Positions 32,180 to 41,074 of a stretch of 64,000 bases of DNA are shown here, piece by piece. How positions within the stretch are numbered: position 1 is the stretch's first letter; every line of letters starts with the position of its first letter. Source of the stretch: Pseudomonas bohemica (GTDB lineage: Bacteria; Pseudomonadota; Gammaproteobacteria; Pseudomonadales; Pseudomonadaceae). The notes under the pieces were generated by a model that was not told the DNA's origin, did not search any database, and worked only from the letters and a program-made list of their open reading frames with translations. The DNA lies in the NCBI RefSeq assembly GCF_002934685.1, contig NZ_NKHL01000098.1, forward strand, positions 21,490 through 85,489. The letters run 5' to 3'. A program made the position numbers and the translations under genes.

Positions 32180-32268
32180 ACAGGAGCGCGCCTGCCGGCG
32201 ATGGCTGTTCGTCTGTGCCGTAATGGGTGACTGATACAGCCAATCGCAGGCAAGCACCTGCACACTCC
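32180..32268. repeat. REP-type inverted pair
   Basis: CAGGAGCGCGCCTGCCGGCGATGGC and the inverted GCCAATCGCAGGCAAGCACCTGC lie between convergent genes; the right arm is somewhat degenerate. Confidence 0.6.
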
Positions 32269-32276
32269 GCTGACAG

Positions 32277-32657
32277 CTACTTCTGCACAAACCCCAGAAA
32301 ACTCAGATTCGCCCCATTCGGACGCATGTCCTTGAGGTAGGAATCCTTGTCCGCCGACAGCTCGAGGCTCACGGTTGACTTGCGTTTGCCTTCGTTGCGA
32401 ACCACCACGCCTTCCTTGTGCTCGCGCAGGAATTTGGTCGTGACTTTCAGGTGAATCAATTCATCGGTGCTCGGCGTGTGCAGCAGCAGGTGCAGCCATT
32501 CGTACTGGCCGACCGCAAGGCGGCTTACCGGAAGGTCGAACCACCAGATGTTGCGCTTGGGGTCCAGGACGGCGAAATGGGTGTTGTTGGTGCCCAGCAC
32601 GGCGCCGCCCAGTTGCTCATTGCGGCGCGCGATGGCCTGCTGTTTGTCGAGTTTCAT
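32277..32657 (-). CDS. Conserved hypothetical protein
   Basis: 126 residues from ATG 32657 with AGGAACG as ribosome site. The sequence is beta-rich: NTHFAVLDPKRNIWWFDLP, YEWLHLLLHTP and VSLELSADKDSYL. There is no signal peptide, so it is cytoplasmic. It looks like a compact Pseudomonas-specific domain; I recognise no family with known function. It reads toward the S1-type gene, with a REP pair between. Confidence 0.7.
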   Translation of the reverse strand: MKLDKQQAIARRNEQLGGAVLGTNNTHFAVLDPKRNIWWFDLPVSRLAVGQYEWLHLLLHTPSTDELIHLKVTTKFLREHKEGVVVRNEGKRKSTVSLELSADKDSYLKDMRPNGANLSFLGFVQK

Positions 32658-32909
32658 AACGTTCCTGTGGATCTCTATCTCGTGAGCCTGAGTGTGTATC
32701 CGCTGACAGAGCAGGATAGCCACCCGGTTCGGCCGCGCATTCTCCGGGGTTGTAGGCTAAACATAAAGGCGAAATTGGTGCCGGCGATGAAAAGCGCGGT
32801 TGCGTTTGCGAAAAAACCGCCTGGAAAATATTTGAAACTCTGGTGAACAGGGGCCGGTCAACCCCTATGTCGAGGTTATGACACCTGTTCTTACCGAGGA
32901 GAAACAACG

Positions 32910-33101
32910 ATGAGCAGCACTGGCGATAAGATCAAAGGCACCGCGAACGAAGCAGCCGGTAATATCAAGCAAGGCGTGGGCAAAGTTACCGGCGATGACA
33001 AACTGCGTGCAGAAGGCAAGGCGCAGGAAGTCAAAGGCGACGTGCAGAAAAAAGTGGGCGATGCCAAAGACGCCGTTAAGAAAGGCGTTGATAAGGCCTG
33101 A
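32910..33101 (+). CDS. CsbD-family general stress protein
   Basis: 63 residues with a strong GAGGAGAAACAACG leader. The repeated [21 protein letters not shown] / [13 protein letters not shown] pattern is diagnostic of CsbD. Lys- and Gly-rich, hydrophilic and predicted flexible. In other bacteria it is a general-stress protein whose molecular role is unclear. It is followed by a hairpin terminator. Confidence 0.92.
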   Translation: MSSTGDKIKGTANEAAGNIKQGVGKVTGDDKLRAEGKAQEVKGDVQKKVGDAKDAVKKGVDKA

Positions 33102-33156
33102 CGGCCCGCGCGCTTCGGGTGCACATACCTCAAGCGAACCAAAGAGTCATCCCTAG

Positions 33157-33185
33157 CGGCCATCAATTGATGGCCGTTATTGTGT
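33157..33185 (+). terminator. Intrinsic terminator after CsbD gene
   Basis: Perfect palindrome CGGCCATCAATTGATGGCCG at 33157-33176, followed by TTATTGTGT. Confidence 0.6.
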
Positions 33186-33357
33186 CCGGTCCAGGATTTG
33201 CTGATCGTGATTCGTTGAAACGTATCGAACATGGCAAAAGTGCTTAACTGGATGTAAAAAGTCCGCCCGCTATGCGGGCTTACGGAATTTCAAAGCGTTT
33301 GCCCGCTCGTATAGGTAAATGTGCTTCAGATACGTCTACGTCGCGAAAGGAGACGCC

Positions 33358-34368
33358 ATGATATTCCCGGATTTGCGCCGGCTACGTGTAACAACGGTGT
33401 TGGTCAGAACGGTCAAAGAGTTTCTCGATGACGAGATGTCGACGTACGCCTCTGCACTGGCTTACCAGATGTTGTTTTCGCTGTTTCCGTTCCTGCTGTT
33501 CCTGATCGCCCTGATCGGCTTTCTGCATTTGCCCGATTTCTTCAGTTGGCTGCGTCTGCAATCCGAACTGGTGTTACCGCCGCAAGCGCTGGATCAGGTC
33601 AATCCGGTGATCGATCAGTTGCAAGAGTCCAAAGGCGGCTTGCTCTCGATCGGTATCGTTATCGCGCTGTGGAGTGCTTCGGCGGGCGTGCGATTGATGA
33701 TGAGCGCCATGAACGCCGCTTACGACGTGGTCGAAGAGCGCCCGGTGTGGAAACGTATTCCCTTGTCCGTGCTGTACACCATTGGTTTTGCGGGTATGTT
33801 GCTGGCCGCAGCGGCCCTGATGGTCACAGGACCTGTCGTCATGAACTGGCTGGCGGCGCAGATCGGCATGGAAGACTTCATCGTCACCTTGTGGACCATC
33901 CTGCGCTGGCCGCTGATCATCCTGCTGCTGATGGTTTCGGTGGCGATGATGTATTACGTCATGCCCGACGTTAAACAGGAGTTCCGCTTCATCTCGCCTG
34001 GCTCGGTGCTGGCGGTCGTGGTCTGGATTCTCGCTTCCCTGGGTTTTGCCTATTACGTAAAAACCTTCGCCAACTACGATGCCATGTACGGCAGTATCGG
34101 TGCGATCATCGTGTTGCTCCTGTACTTCTATATTTCCGCTTCGGTGTTGCTGTTGGGAGCGGAGATGAATGCGGTGATCGAGCACATGTCGGAAGAAGGC
34201 AAGGACAAGGGCGAGAAAACCCCTGGCGACGACGGCGTGGATGCCGACCCTGAGACCGCGCATGAAAAGCAGCATGTCTCAGGGCTGGGCCGTGATCACC
34301 GTCACGACCAAGACCATGACCACGATTATGAGCAGTCGCTCCAGGTGCTCAAAATCGACAAACCGTGA
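33358..34368 (+). CDS. YihY/BrkB-family inner membrane protein with His-rich tail
   Basis: 336 residues, ATG after AAAGGAGACGCC. It has six predicted membrane helices and the family blocks ASALAYQMLFSLFPFLLFLIA, ALWSASAGVRLMMSAMNAAYD and YGSIGAIIVLLLYFYISA. Despite the old 'ribonuclease BN' label, this family are membrane proteins of uncertain function. The cytoplasmic C-terminal tail (about 50 residues) is very acidic and His/Asp-rich (DHRHDQDHDHDYE), which might bind metal ions. It lies 60 bases ahead of the deformylase gene. Confidence 0.9.
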   Translation: MIFPDLRRLRVTTVLVRTVKEFLDDEMSTYASALAYQMLFSLFPFLLFLIALIGFLHLPDFFSWLRLQSELVLPPQALDQVNPVIDQLQESKGGLLSIGIVIALWSASAGVRLMMSAMNAAYDVVEERPVWKRIPLSVLYTIGFAGMLLAAAALMVTGPVVMNWLAAQIGMEDFIVTLWTILRWPLIILLLMVSVAMMYYVMPDVKQEFRFISPGSVLAVVVWILASLGFAYYVKTFANYDAMYGSIGAIIVLLLYFYISASVLLLGAEMNAVIEHMSEEGKDKGEKTPGDDGVDADPETAHEKQHVSGLGRDHRHDQDHDHDYEQSLQVLKIDKP

Positions 34369-34428
34369 CCAATCCTGTGTCAGGATGCGCTTCTGTGCGG
34401 CGCATCCGCCGTTGCCAAAGGTTCTTCC

Positions 34429-34968
34429 ATGATTCGTGAAATCCTGAAAATGGGTGACGAGCGTCTGCTGCGCATCGCGCCACCCGTCCCCGAATCGATG
34501 TTCGGCTCCAGCGAACTGAAAACGCTGATCGACGACATGTTCGAAACCATGCGCAGCGTCGGTGGCGTGGGCCTTGCCGCGCCACAGATTGGCGTCGATC
34601 TGCAATTGGTGATTTTCGGTTTCGAGCGCAGCGAGCGCTATCCGGATGCCGAAGCCGTGCCGCAGACCATACTGCTCAACCCGCTGATCACGCCGCTCGA
34701 ACCCACGATGGAAGAGGGCTGGGAAGGTTGCCTGTCGGTGCCAGGATTGCGTGGGGTGGTGGAGCGCTACGAGCACATCCGCTATGAAGGCTTCGACCCC
34801 GATGGCAATAGCCTCCAGCGTGTAGCTCGCGGATTCCATGCGCGGGTGGTGCAGCATGAGTGCGACCACCTGATCGGGCGCCTGTACCCGTCTCGGGTCA
34901 AGGACTTCACCCGCTTCGGCTTCACCGAAGTGCTGTTCCCGGACATGGACCCGAATGCGGACGATTGA
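34429..34968 (+). CDS. def: Peptide deformylase (secondary copy)
   Basis: 179 residues with all three PDF motifs: [10 protein letters not shown] (46-55), EGCLSVPG (99-106; Cys ligand) and QHECDHLIG (HExxH, 142-150). The metal-binding set is complete, so it should be active and remove N-formyl groups from nascent proteins. It is not next to fmt, which marks it as an additional paralogue rather than the housekeeping def of the fmt operon. Possibly co-transcribed with the BrkB-type gene. Confidence 0.93.
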   Translation: MIREILKMGDERLLRIAPPVPESMFGSSELKTLIDDMFETMRSVGGVGLAAPQIGVDLQLVIFGFERSERYPDAEAVPQTILLNPLITPLEPTMEEGWEGCLSVPGLRGVVERYEHIRYEGFDPDGNSLQRVARGFHARVVQHECDHLIGRLYPSRVKDFTRFGFTEVLFPDMDPNADD

Positions 34969-35091
34969 GAGCCGTGGAAAGATTCCATGCAGGTGCGCGG
35001 CTCGCCGACGATTGCAGTGTATCGGTGAATCGACAGGCGGCTGACACACCGCTCCGCCGGCAAGTCTTGCAGCTACAGGGCAAAGACCGGA

Positions 35092-35922
<831 letters not shown>

Positions 35923-36078
35923 GTGCGTCCCGTTTCAACGGCAGGAGGTGATGAGCGAGGCTAGCACGCGGGCTTCGCAGGCGATTGGCACATTTGGTTT
36001 GGTCGCGATAACCAATCGATCTACAAGATTGTGCGGCGCCGATGCACAAACAGGTATCAGCCAAGTGCAGGAGCGGCA

Positions 36079-37020
36079 ATGCCCAATTATCTCGACAGCG
36101 CCCAGCGTGAAGACATCGTCCGTCTGCGCGAGAGTTTTATCGGCCGCACCGAATGGCCGACGTGGCTGTTGCTGATCGGCGTATATGCCGCGTGGTTTGC
36201 GCTGTTGCTGCTCAGCCCGCGGCTGGGCGTGTGGCCGACCACTGCGTTGATGATCCCGCTGACTGTGCTGTGGATGTCCTTGCAGCACGAACTGCTGCAC
36301 GGCCATCCGACTCGCTGGCTGTGGGTGAACAAGGTGCTGGGCTACGCGCCGTTCGCGGTGTGGTATCCGTACACGCTGTACCGCGACACGCACCTGCAGC
36401 ACCATCGCGATGAAGACCTGACCGTTCCGGGCCTGGACCCTGAAAGCCGCTACCTCAGCCAGTTGAACTGGCAGCGTACGGGCCCGCTCATGCGCCTGTT
36501 GCGCTGGCTCGACAAAACGCCGCCGGGGCGACTGGTGTTCGGTGTGCCTTTAGCGCTGGCCGGTCTGATCCGCGGGGAATCCGCCCGGCTGCTGCGGGGC
36601 GAGCGTCAGGCCTGGGCGATGTGGGTGACCCACGGGTTTTTCCTGGTGCTGATGTTCGTCTTTATCGAGCGCTGCAGCGCCCTGTCGAGCCTGCATTACC
36701 TGCTGCTGGTCAGCGTGCCGGCCCTGGCGATTTCGATGGTGCGCTCCTACTACGAGCATCGTCCTGCCGAGCATGCCCATCAGCGCACGGTGATCAACGA
36801 GGCTTCATGGCCGTGGCGCTGGCTGTTTCTCAATCTGAATCTGCATCTGGTGCATCACGACTTGCCGGGCCTGGCCTGGTATCACATTCCAAAGGTCTAT
36901 CACGACCGCCGCGAGCAATGGCTGGCACGCAGCGGTGGTTTTCTGTTGCCCGGATATGCTGAACTGTTTCGCCGTCACAGTTTCAATCCTATCGACAGTC
37001 CTCAACATCCATACGTCTAG
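36079..37020 (+). CDS. Membrane fatty acid desaturase family protein
   Basis: 313 residues, ATG preceded by AGGAG. It has four or more hydrophobic helices and the three di-iron histidine boxes: HELLHGH (70-76), HLQHH (105-109) and HLVHH (256-260). The order and spacing fit the integral-membrane desaturase/hydroxylase superfamily. Substrate may be fatty acyl chains, carotenoids or another lipid. It is 15 bases ahead of a phosphonate-binding-type protein gene, so both are likely one transcript, an unexplained pairing. Confidence 0.85.
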   Translation: MPNYLDSAQREDIVRLRESFIGRTEWPTWLLLIGVYAAWFALLLLSPRLGVWPTTALMIPLTVLWMSLQHELLHGHPTRWLWVNKVLGYAPFAVWYPYTLYRDTHLQHHRDEDLTVPGLDPESRYLSQLNWQRTGPLMRLLRWLDKTPPGRLVFGVPLALAGLIRGESARLLRGERQAWAMWVTHGFFLVLMFVFIERCSALSSLHYLLLVSVPALAISMVRSYYEHRPAEHAHQRTVINEASWPWRWLFLNLNLHLVHHDLPGLAWYHIPKVYHDRREQWLARSGGFLLPGYAELFRRHSFNPIDSPQHPYV

Positions 37021-37035
37021 GTCCGGTATTCGCAC

Positions 37036-37815
37036 ATGGCTCAGGGTTTGGCTGAATTACTGATGTACCTCGCCCCCGAGCGAGTGCGTGTGGCCCAGGA
37101 GCAATGGCTCGGCCGCGTGCTTGAACTGCTCGGCGCAGAGCGTCTGGATGCGCAACCGCCGGACCTTGAACGGCTATGGCTCTCCCCAAGGCTGCTGCTG
37201 ACTCAGACGTGCGGCTATCCGCTGATGACGCTGCTGCGCGGCAAGGTGCAGGTAGTCGGGCGTCCGGTCTATCAGTTGCCCAACAGCGCGCACGGCAATC
37301 ATTGCAGCGTGCTGGTGGCGCGGGCCGACGACCCGCGTCAACAGCTTGAAGACTTTCGTGGCAGCCACGGCCTGCTCAACTCTCAGGATTCCAATTCCGG
37401 CATGAACCTGTTTCGTCATGCGCTGGCGCCTTTGCAGCGGAACGGACGTTTCTTTGCGCAGGTGTCGCTGACCGGCGGGCATCGCAATAGCCTGGCGGCG
37501 CTCAAGAAAGGGCGAGGGGATCTGGCGGCGATCGACAGCGTGACCTTCGATTATCTGGCACGGGACCACGGTGATGAGGTGGCCGGGTTGAAGGTGATTG
37601 GCCGCACGGCGAACGGGCCGTGTCTGCCGTATATCACGCGATTGGGCGCAGACGGGGAGCGTATTCGTCAAGCGATGAATCAGGCCCTGAAGGAGTTGCC
37701 GGAGGTCGCGCAAGTGCTCGCCATTGGCGAGGTGTTGCCAGCGAGCGAGGAGGATTATCAGGTTTTGCTGGATTACCAGGCTCAAGCACAGGAGTTGGGT
37801 TTAGCAATATTGTAG
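37036..37815 (+). CDS. PhnD-like phosphate/phosphonate-binding fold protein without signal peptide
   Basis: 259 residues matching the PhnD-type periplasmic-binding fold (PF12974): LTQTCGYPLMTLLRGKVQVVG, NSQDSNSGMNLFRHALAP and SLAALKKGRGDLAAIDSVTFDYL. No Sec signal or lipobox precedes the fold, so it appears cytoplasmic, and no permease or ATPase is adjacent. It may be a ligand sensor or enzyme-like derivative. It follows the desaturase by 15 bases. Confidence 0.8.
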   Translation: MAQGLAELLMYLAPERVRVAQEQWLGRVLELLGAERLDAQPPDLERLWLSPRLLLTQTCGYPLMTLLRGKVQVVGRPVYQLPNSAHGNHCSVLVARADDPRQQLEDFRGSHGLLNSQDSNSGMNLFRHALAPLQRNGRFFAQVSLTGGHRNSLAALKKGRGDLAAIDSVTFDYLARDHGDEVAGLKVIGRTANGPCLPYITRLGADGERIRQAMNQALKELPEVAQVLAIGEVLPASEEDYQVLLDYQAQAQELGLAIL

Positions 37816-37900
37816 GCGCGCCCTTGCCCGCGATGGCTGGTTGTCCGTGCTGTGATTGTTGACTGATACGCCCAATCGCGAGCAAGCGCGCGCCTATGCC
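37811..37900. repeat. REP-type inverted pair
   Basis: TGTAGGCGCGCCCTTGCCCGCGATGGC and GCCCAATCGCGAGCAAGCGCGCGCCTA are inverted REP arms starting at the stop of the preceding gene. Confidence 0.75.
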
Positions 37901-38029
37901 GAAATCTTCCTATATTCTTTAAAGGTTTATAAAAATCACTTTTAAGTATTATTAATGCATAAAAACCCTTGTTAGCATGGTGCTACCCACTCACCGGGCA
38001 GAACAATAATTCATGCCAAGGGAATTCTT

Positions 38030-38539
38030 ATGTCTGGCGTCGATCTGTCCCATCGCCAATACCTCAGCGAGCTTTTCCAGCGCCATTACGCTTGGCTGTG
38101 TGACCGCCTGCGGCGTCATCTGGATGGGCCGGAAAGTGCCGAAGACATTGCCTCGGAAACCTTTGTGCAACTGCTGTCCTCACCCAATGTGGTGCCGATT
38201 CGCGAGCCCCGAGCGTTGCTGACGACCATCGCGCAGCGGCTGATCTACCAGCGCTGGCGTCGCCGGGACCGGGAGCGGGATTATCTGGACGGGCTGATAT
38301 TCGAAGAGGACGCCCACGTGCCCTCCCCGGAAAGCCTTGCCGCCACCCTGCAGACCCTGGACCGCATCGATCACCGTCTCAATCGCCTGCCGCCCAAGGT
38401 CAAAACGACCTTCATGCTGTCGCGCAGCGCCGGTCTGACCTATCCCGAAATCGCCACCCAACTGGGCATCTCCTCGCGCTCGGTCAGTGACTACATGGAA
38501 AAAGCCGAAACCTGTTGCCTGCGCGCTTGTCTGGAATGA
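38030..38539 (+). CDS. ECF sigma factor, FecI-like
   Basis: 169 residues with regions sigma-2 (FQRHYAWLCDRLRRHLDGPESAEDIASETFVQ, split across the helix) and sigma-4 (LPPKVKTTFMLSRSAGLTYPEIATQLGISSRSVSDYM). This pattern is of the FecI/FpvI iron-starvation type. No FecR-like anti-sigma or TonB receptor follows; the next gene is a betaine-binding protein. It is thus orphaned. The 110 bases upstream are very AT-rich (37915-37980), unlike the surroundings, and could hold a Fur-type operator, though no clean 19-base Fur box is visible. Confidence 0.9.
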   Translation: MSGVDLSHRQYLSELFQRHYAWLCDRLRRHLDGPESAEDIASETFVQLLSSPNVVPIREPRALLTTIAQRLIYQRWRRRDRERDYLDGLIFEEDAHVPSPESLAATLQTLDRIDHRLNRLPPKVKTTFMLSRSAGLTYPEIATQLGISSRSVSDYMEKAETCCLRACLE

Positions 38540-38606
38540 AGCGTGTGCTGTGCTAAACCCTACTGAGCCGTATCTATTCCCGAGCCGACAACTGCGAGAG
38601 ACAACA

Positions 38607-39620
38607 ATGACATCGATCAAACACCTGCTGGGCGGCTCGCTGCTGGCGCTGGCGGTACTGACTCAGTCTGCCCACAGCGCGGAAAAGACCGCGCCGATCC
38701 ATTTTGGTGACATCACCTGGGAAAGCGGCAGCCTGATCACCGAAATCCTGCGCACCATCGTCGAGAAGGGCTACGGCTATCCGACCGACAAACTGCCGGG
38801 CAGCACGGTGAGCCTCGAGGCGGCGCTGGCCAAGAATGACATTCAAGTGATCGGTGAAGAGTGGGCCGGACGCAGCCCGGCGTGGGTCAAGGCGCAAGCC
38901 GAGGGCAAGGTTTATGGCCTGGGCGACATCGTCAAAGGCGCGACCGAAGGCTGGTGGGTACCGGAATTCGTGATCAAGGGTGATCCGGAGAAAGGCATCA
39001 AGCCGCTGGCGCCGGACCTGAAGTCGGTGTCCGACCTGCCCAAATACAAAGACGTGTTCAAGGATCCGGAGTCCCCTGACAAAGGTCGCTTCCTCAATAG
39101 CCCGACCGGCTGGACGTCCGAAATCGTCAACACGCAAAAGCTCAAGGCCTACAAGCTCAACGACAGTTATGTGAATTTCCGCACCGGCTCCGGCGCTGCG
39201 CTGGACGCGGAAGTGGCTTCGTCTATCCGTCGCGGCAAGCCGGTGTTGTTCTACTACTGGTCGCCAACGCCGTTACTGGGTCGTTTCAAACTGATCAAAC
39301 TCGAAGAACCGCCATTCAACGAAGCGGCCTGGAAAACGCTTGCCGATGCCAATAACCCTAACCCCATCGGTTCCAGCTCGCTGGCGGCACACCTGGCCAT
39401 CGGTGTGTCCGAGCCTTTCCATAAGCAGTACCCGGACCTGGTGAGCTTCTTCGAGAAGGTCGACCTGCCGATCGATCAACTGAACCAGACGCTGGGTGAG
39501 ATGAGCGAAAAACGCCTGGAGCCCGATGCCGTTGCCAAAACATTCCTCAAGAATCATCCCGAAGTCTGGACGCCGTGGGTGCCAGCCGAGGTGGCGAAGA
39601 AGGTGACGGCGGGTCTTTGA
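38607..39620 (+). CDS. Glycine betaine/choline-type ABC transporter substrate-binding protein
   Basis: 337 residues, start at 38607. Signal peptide ends SAHSA. OpuAC-type fold: IHFGDITWESGSLITEILRTI, then GTGxx-like VSLEAALAKNDIQVIGEEWAG, and SPTGWTSEIVN. Aromatic residues such as W96-equivalents in EGWWVPEF and YYWSPTPLL could form the betaine cation cage. No permease or ATPase gene is adjacent, so it either serves a distant system or is an orphan. It begins 67 bases after the sigma-factor stop and may be on the same transcript. Confidence 0.85.
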   Translation: MTSIKHLLGGSLLALAVLTQSAHSAEKTAPIHFGDITWESGSLITEILRTIVEKGYGYPTDKLPGSTVSLEAALAKNDIQVIGEEWAGRSPAWVKAQAEGKVYGLGDIVKGATEGWWVPEFVIKGDPEKGIKPLAPDLKSVSDLPKYKDVFKDPESPDKGRFLNSPTGWTSEIVNTQKLKAYKLNDSYVNFRTGSGAALDAEVASSIRRGKPVLFYYWSPTPLLGRFKLIKLEEPPFNEAAWKTLADANNPNPIGSSSLAAHLAIGVSEPFHKQYPDLVSFFEKVDLPIDQLNQTLGEMSEKRLEPDAVAKTFLKNHPEVWTPWVPAEVAKKVTAGL

Positions 39621-39923
39621 GCCAGGCTCGAACATTGACCGCTGATCCCTCGTAGCAGCCCGGCTTGCCGGCAGCGGCGGTCTTGAAGCCGCTGCCGCGG
39701 ATTAGCCGCGCTGCTACAGAGTGAGACGTACTTATCCTGTGAGAATTATTCCGCTTCCCTCCCGCGCTACCCCCACTGCACCTCAACCTTGCCCGGATTC
39801 CGCGGTCTGAATCCTGAACGCCGGGTTGACGCCGCGTTGACGTGAGTCTGGCCGGCTGGCAAACCATTGCTTGGCTGCCAGCGTCACCGTTGATCACACA
39901 CATAAAAGTCGCCGGGAGAGGAC
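39621..39923. other. 303-base intergenic region with a REP element
   Basis: It contains a second-family REP hairpin (39651-39719) and otherwise no reading frame of note. The promoter for the gene at 39924 should be in the right half. Confidence 0.5.
39651..39719. repeat. REP element, second family (CGTAGCAGCCCGGCTTGCC type)
   Basis: Left arm GTAGCAGCCCGGCTTGCCGGC and right arm TTAGCCGCGCTGCTAC bracket a GCGGCGGTCTTGAAGCCGCTGCCGC inner hairpin. It follows the betaine-binding gene and may act as transcript stabiliser or attenuator. Confidence 0.7.
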
Positions 39924-40448
39924 ATGGGATATAGCAGATCAACTGCCTTGACGATTCTAGGTAAGGTCGCCCTGTTGGGGCTGTTGATTCAAGCGCCTAA
40001 TGTTGCGCTGGCGGGGGAATCGGCACCTGCAACGACTCCGTTGCACTCCGCCCCGTCCAGTGCGCTGGCTTTCGTGCAGGACCGGCATCTGGGTGAGGGT
40101 CTCGGCTGGCTGGGGTATCAGGTGGCATCGCGCACTGTGACCTTCGCCACCATTGTCGAAACGGTGGGGCGCACCAAGGCCCAGGAAATCGTGCAGGACG
40201 AATTGCAATATCTGCAGCCGCAGTACCAGCAAGAGTGGGATCGAAACCTCGCTGCCGCCTATGCGGCGTCGTTCTCACCCGAAGAGCTGACGGCCCTCGA
40301 CGTCGGCGACCCACCGCCGGACATCGCCAATAAATTCCGCGCCAAGCAACGCGATGTCGGCCTGGACATGAAAGGCCGCTCCAGCGAGTTGCTGAAGGTT
40401 TATGTGTCGACCGCGCTGGACAACGCGCTGAAAAAAGCCAAGCCTTGA
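39924..40448 (+). CDS. Exported hypothetical protein
   Basis: 174 residues with GGGAGAGGAC before the ATG. A signal peptide or anchor runs to about ALAG. The mature domain is helical; LQPQYQQEWDRNLAAAYAASFSPEELTAL resembles the C-terminal half of DUF2059 proteins, though the match is partial. No cysteines in the mature part. Function is unknown; possible co-transcription with the deaminase gene 67 bases downstream. Confidence 0.7.
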   Translation: MGYSRSTALTILGKVALLGLLIQAPNVALAGESAPATTPLHSAPSSALAFVQDRHLGEGLGWLGYQVASRTVTFATIVETVGRTKAQEIVQDELQYLQPQYQQEWDRNLAAAYAASFSPEELTALDVGDPPPDIANKFRAKQRDVGLDMKGRSSELLKVYVSTALDNALKKAKP

Positions 40449-40515
40449 GCTTTCGGGCCTTTTGCGAAAAAAGGCCTGGCGCATTCTTTTTGATTCAGAC
40501 GGGGAAGGGATAAAC

Positions 40516-40953
40516 ATGGACTCATTCATGCAGGCGGCCATCGACGAGGCGCAAAAGGGGCTGGAGGAGGGCGGTATTCCGATCGGCTCGGTGATCGTCC
40601 ACGACGGCAAGATCATCGGCCGCGGCCATAACCGCCGAGTTCAGGAAGGTAGCGCGATCAAGCATGGCGAGATGGACGCCTTCGAAAACGCCGGACGTCA
40701 ACCTGCCAGGGTTTATCGCGAGGCTACGCTCTACACCACCTTGTCGCCCTGCGCGATGTGCAGCGGGGCGATCCTGCTGTATGGCATTGGTAAAGTGATC
40801 GTCGGCGAAAACCAGACGTTCATGGGCGAAGAAGAACTTCTGCGCTCCCGTGGCGTGCAGGTGGACGTGGTGCACAACGCAACCTGTGTCGGGCTGATGA
40901 AGCAGTTCATTGCCGACAAGCCTGAGCTATGGAATGAGGATATCGGCGAGTAG
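40516..40953 (+). CDS. Cytosine-deaminase-like nucleoside deaminase (yeast Fcy1 type)
   Basis: 145 residues, GGGAAGGGA ribosome site. Zinc-binding cytidine-deaminase fold: HGEMDAFEN (His50, catalytic Glu52), TLSPCAMCSGAILLYGI (Cys79, Cys82), and an ending LMKQFIADKPELWNEDIGE. The C-terminus and the ILLYGIGKVIVGEN segment are those of the small yeast-type cytosine deaminase rather than of the large bacterial CodA or tRNA-specific TadA. It probably deaminates cytosine or a related pyrimidine. The substrate needs biochemical confirmation; no pyrimidine pathway gene is nearby. Confidence 0.83.
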   Translation: MDSFMQAAIDEAQKGLEEGGIPIGSVIVHDGKIIGRGHNRRVQEGSAIKHGEMDAFENAGRQPARVYREATLYTTLSPCAMCSGAILLYGIGKVIVGENQTFMGEEELLRSRGVQVDVVHNATCVGLMKQFIADKPELWNEDIGE

Positions 40954-40960
40954 GTTTCTT

Positions 40961-41042
40961 AGGCCGCACGCAACTTCCAGCGGTATGGCGTGCCGGCGGT
41001 GGCGTCCTCGAAGCGCTAGCGCCGGCAAGCCGTGCGGCTACA
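40961..41042. repeat. REP element, second family
   Basis: AGGCCGCACGCAACTTCCAGCGG, GGCGTGCCGGCGGTGGCG and the inverted CGCTAGCGCCGGCAAGCCGTGCGGCTAC form nested hairpins between convergent genes. Confidence 0.7.
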
Positions 41043-41074
41043 CATCACATTGCCAGATGCCACCGGTCAGCAAT

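Noticed and set aside
33256..33279. Leftward hairpin GCCCGC-TAT-GCGGGC with adjacent A-run upstream of the BrkB-type gene
   Set aside because: It would terminate leftward transcription, but no leftward gene lies to its right; probably a chance or residual structure.
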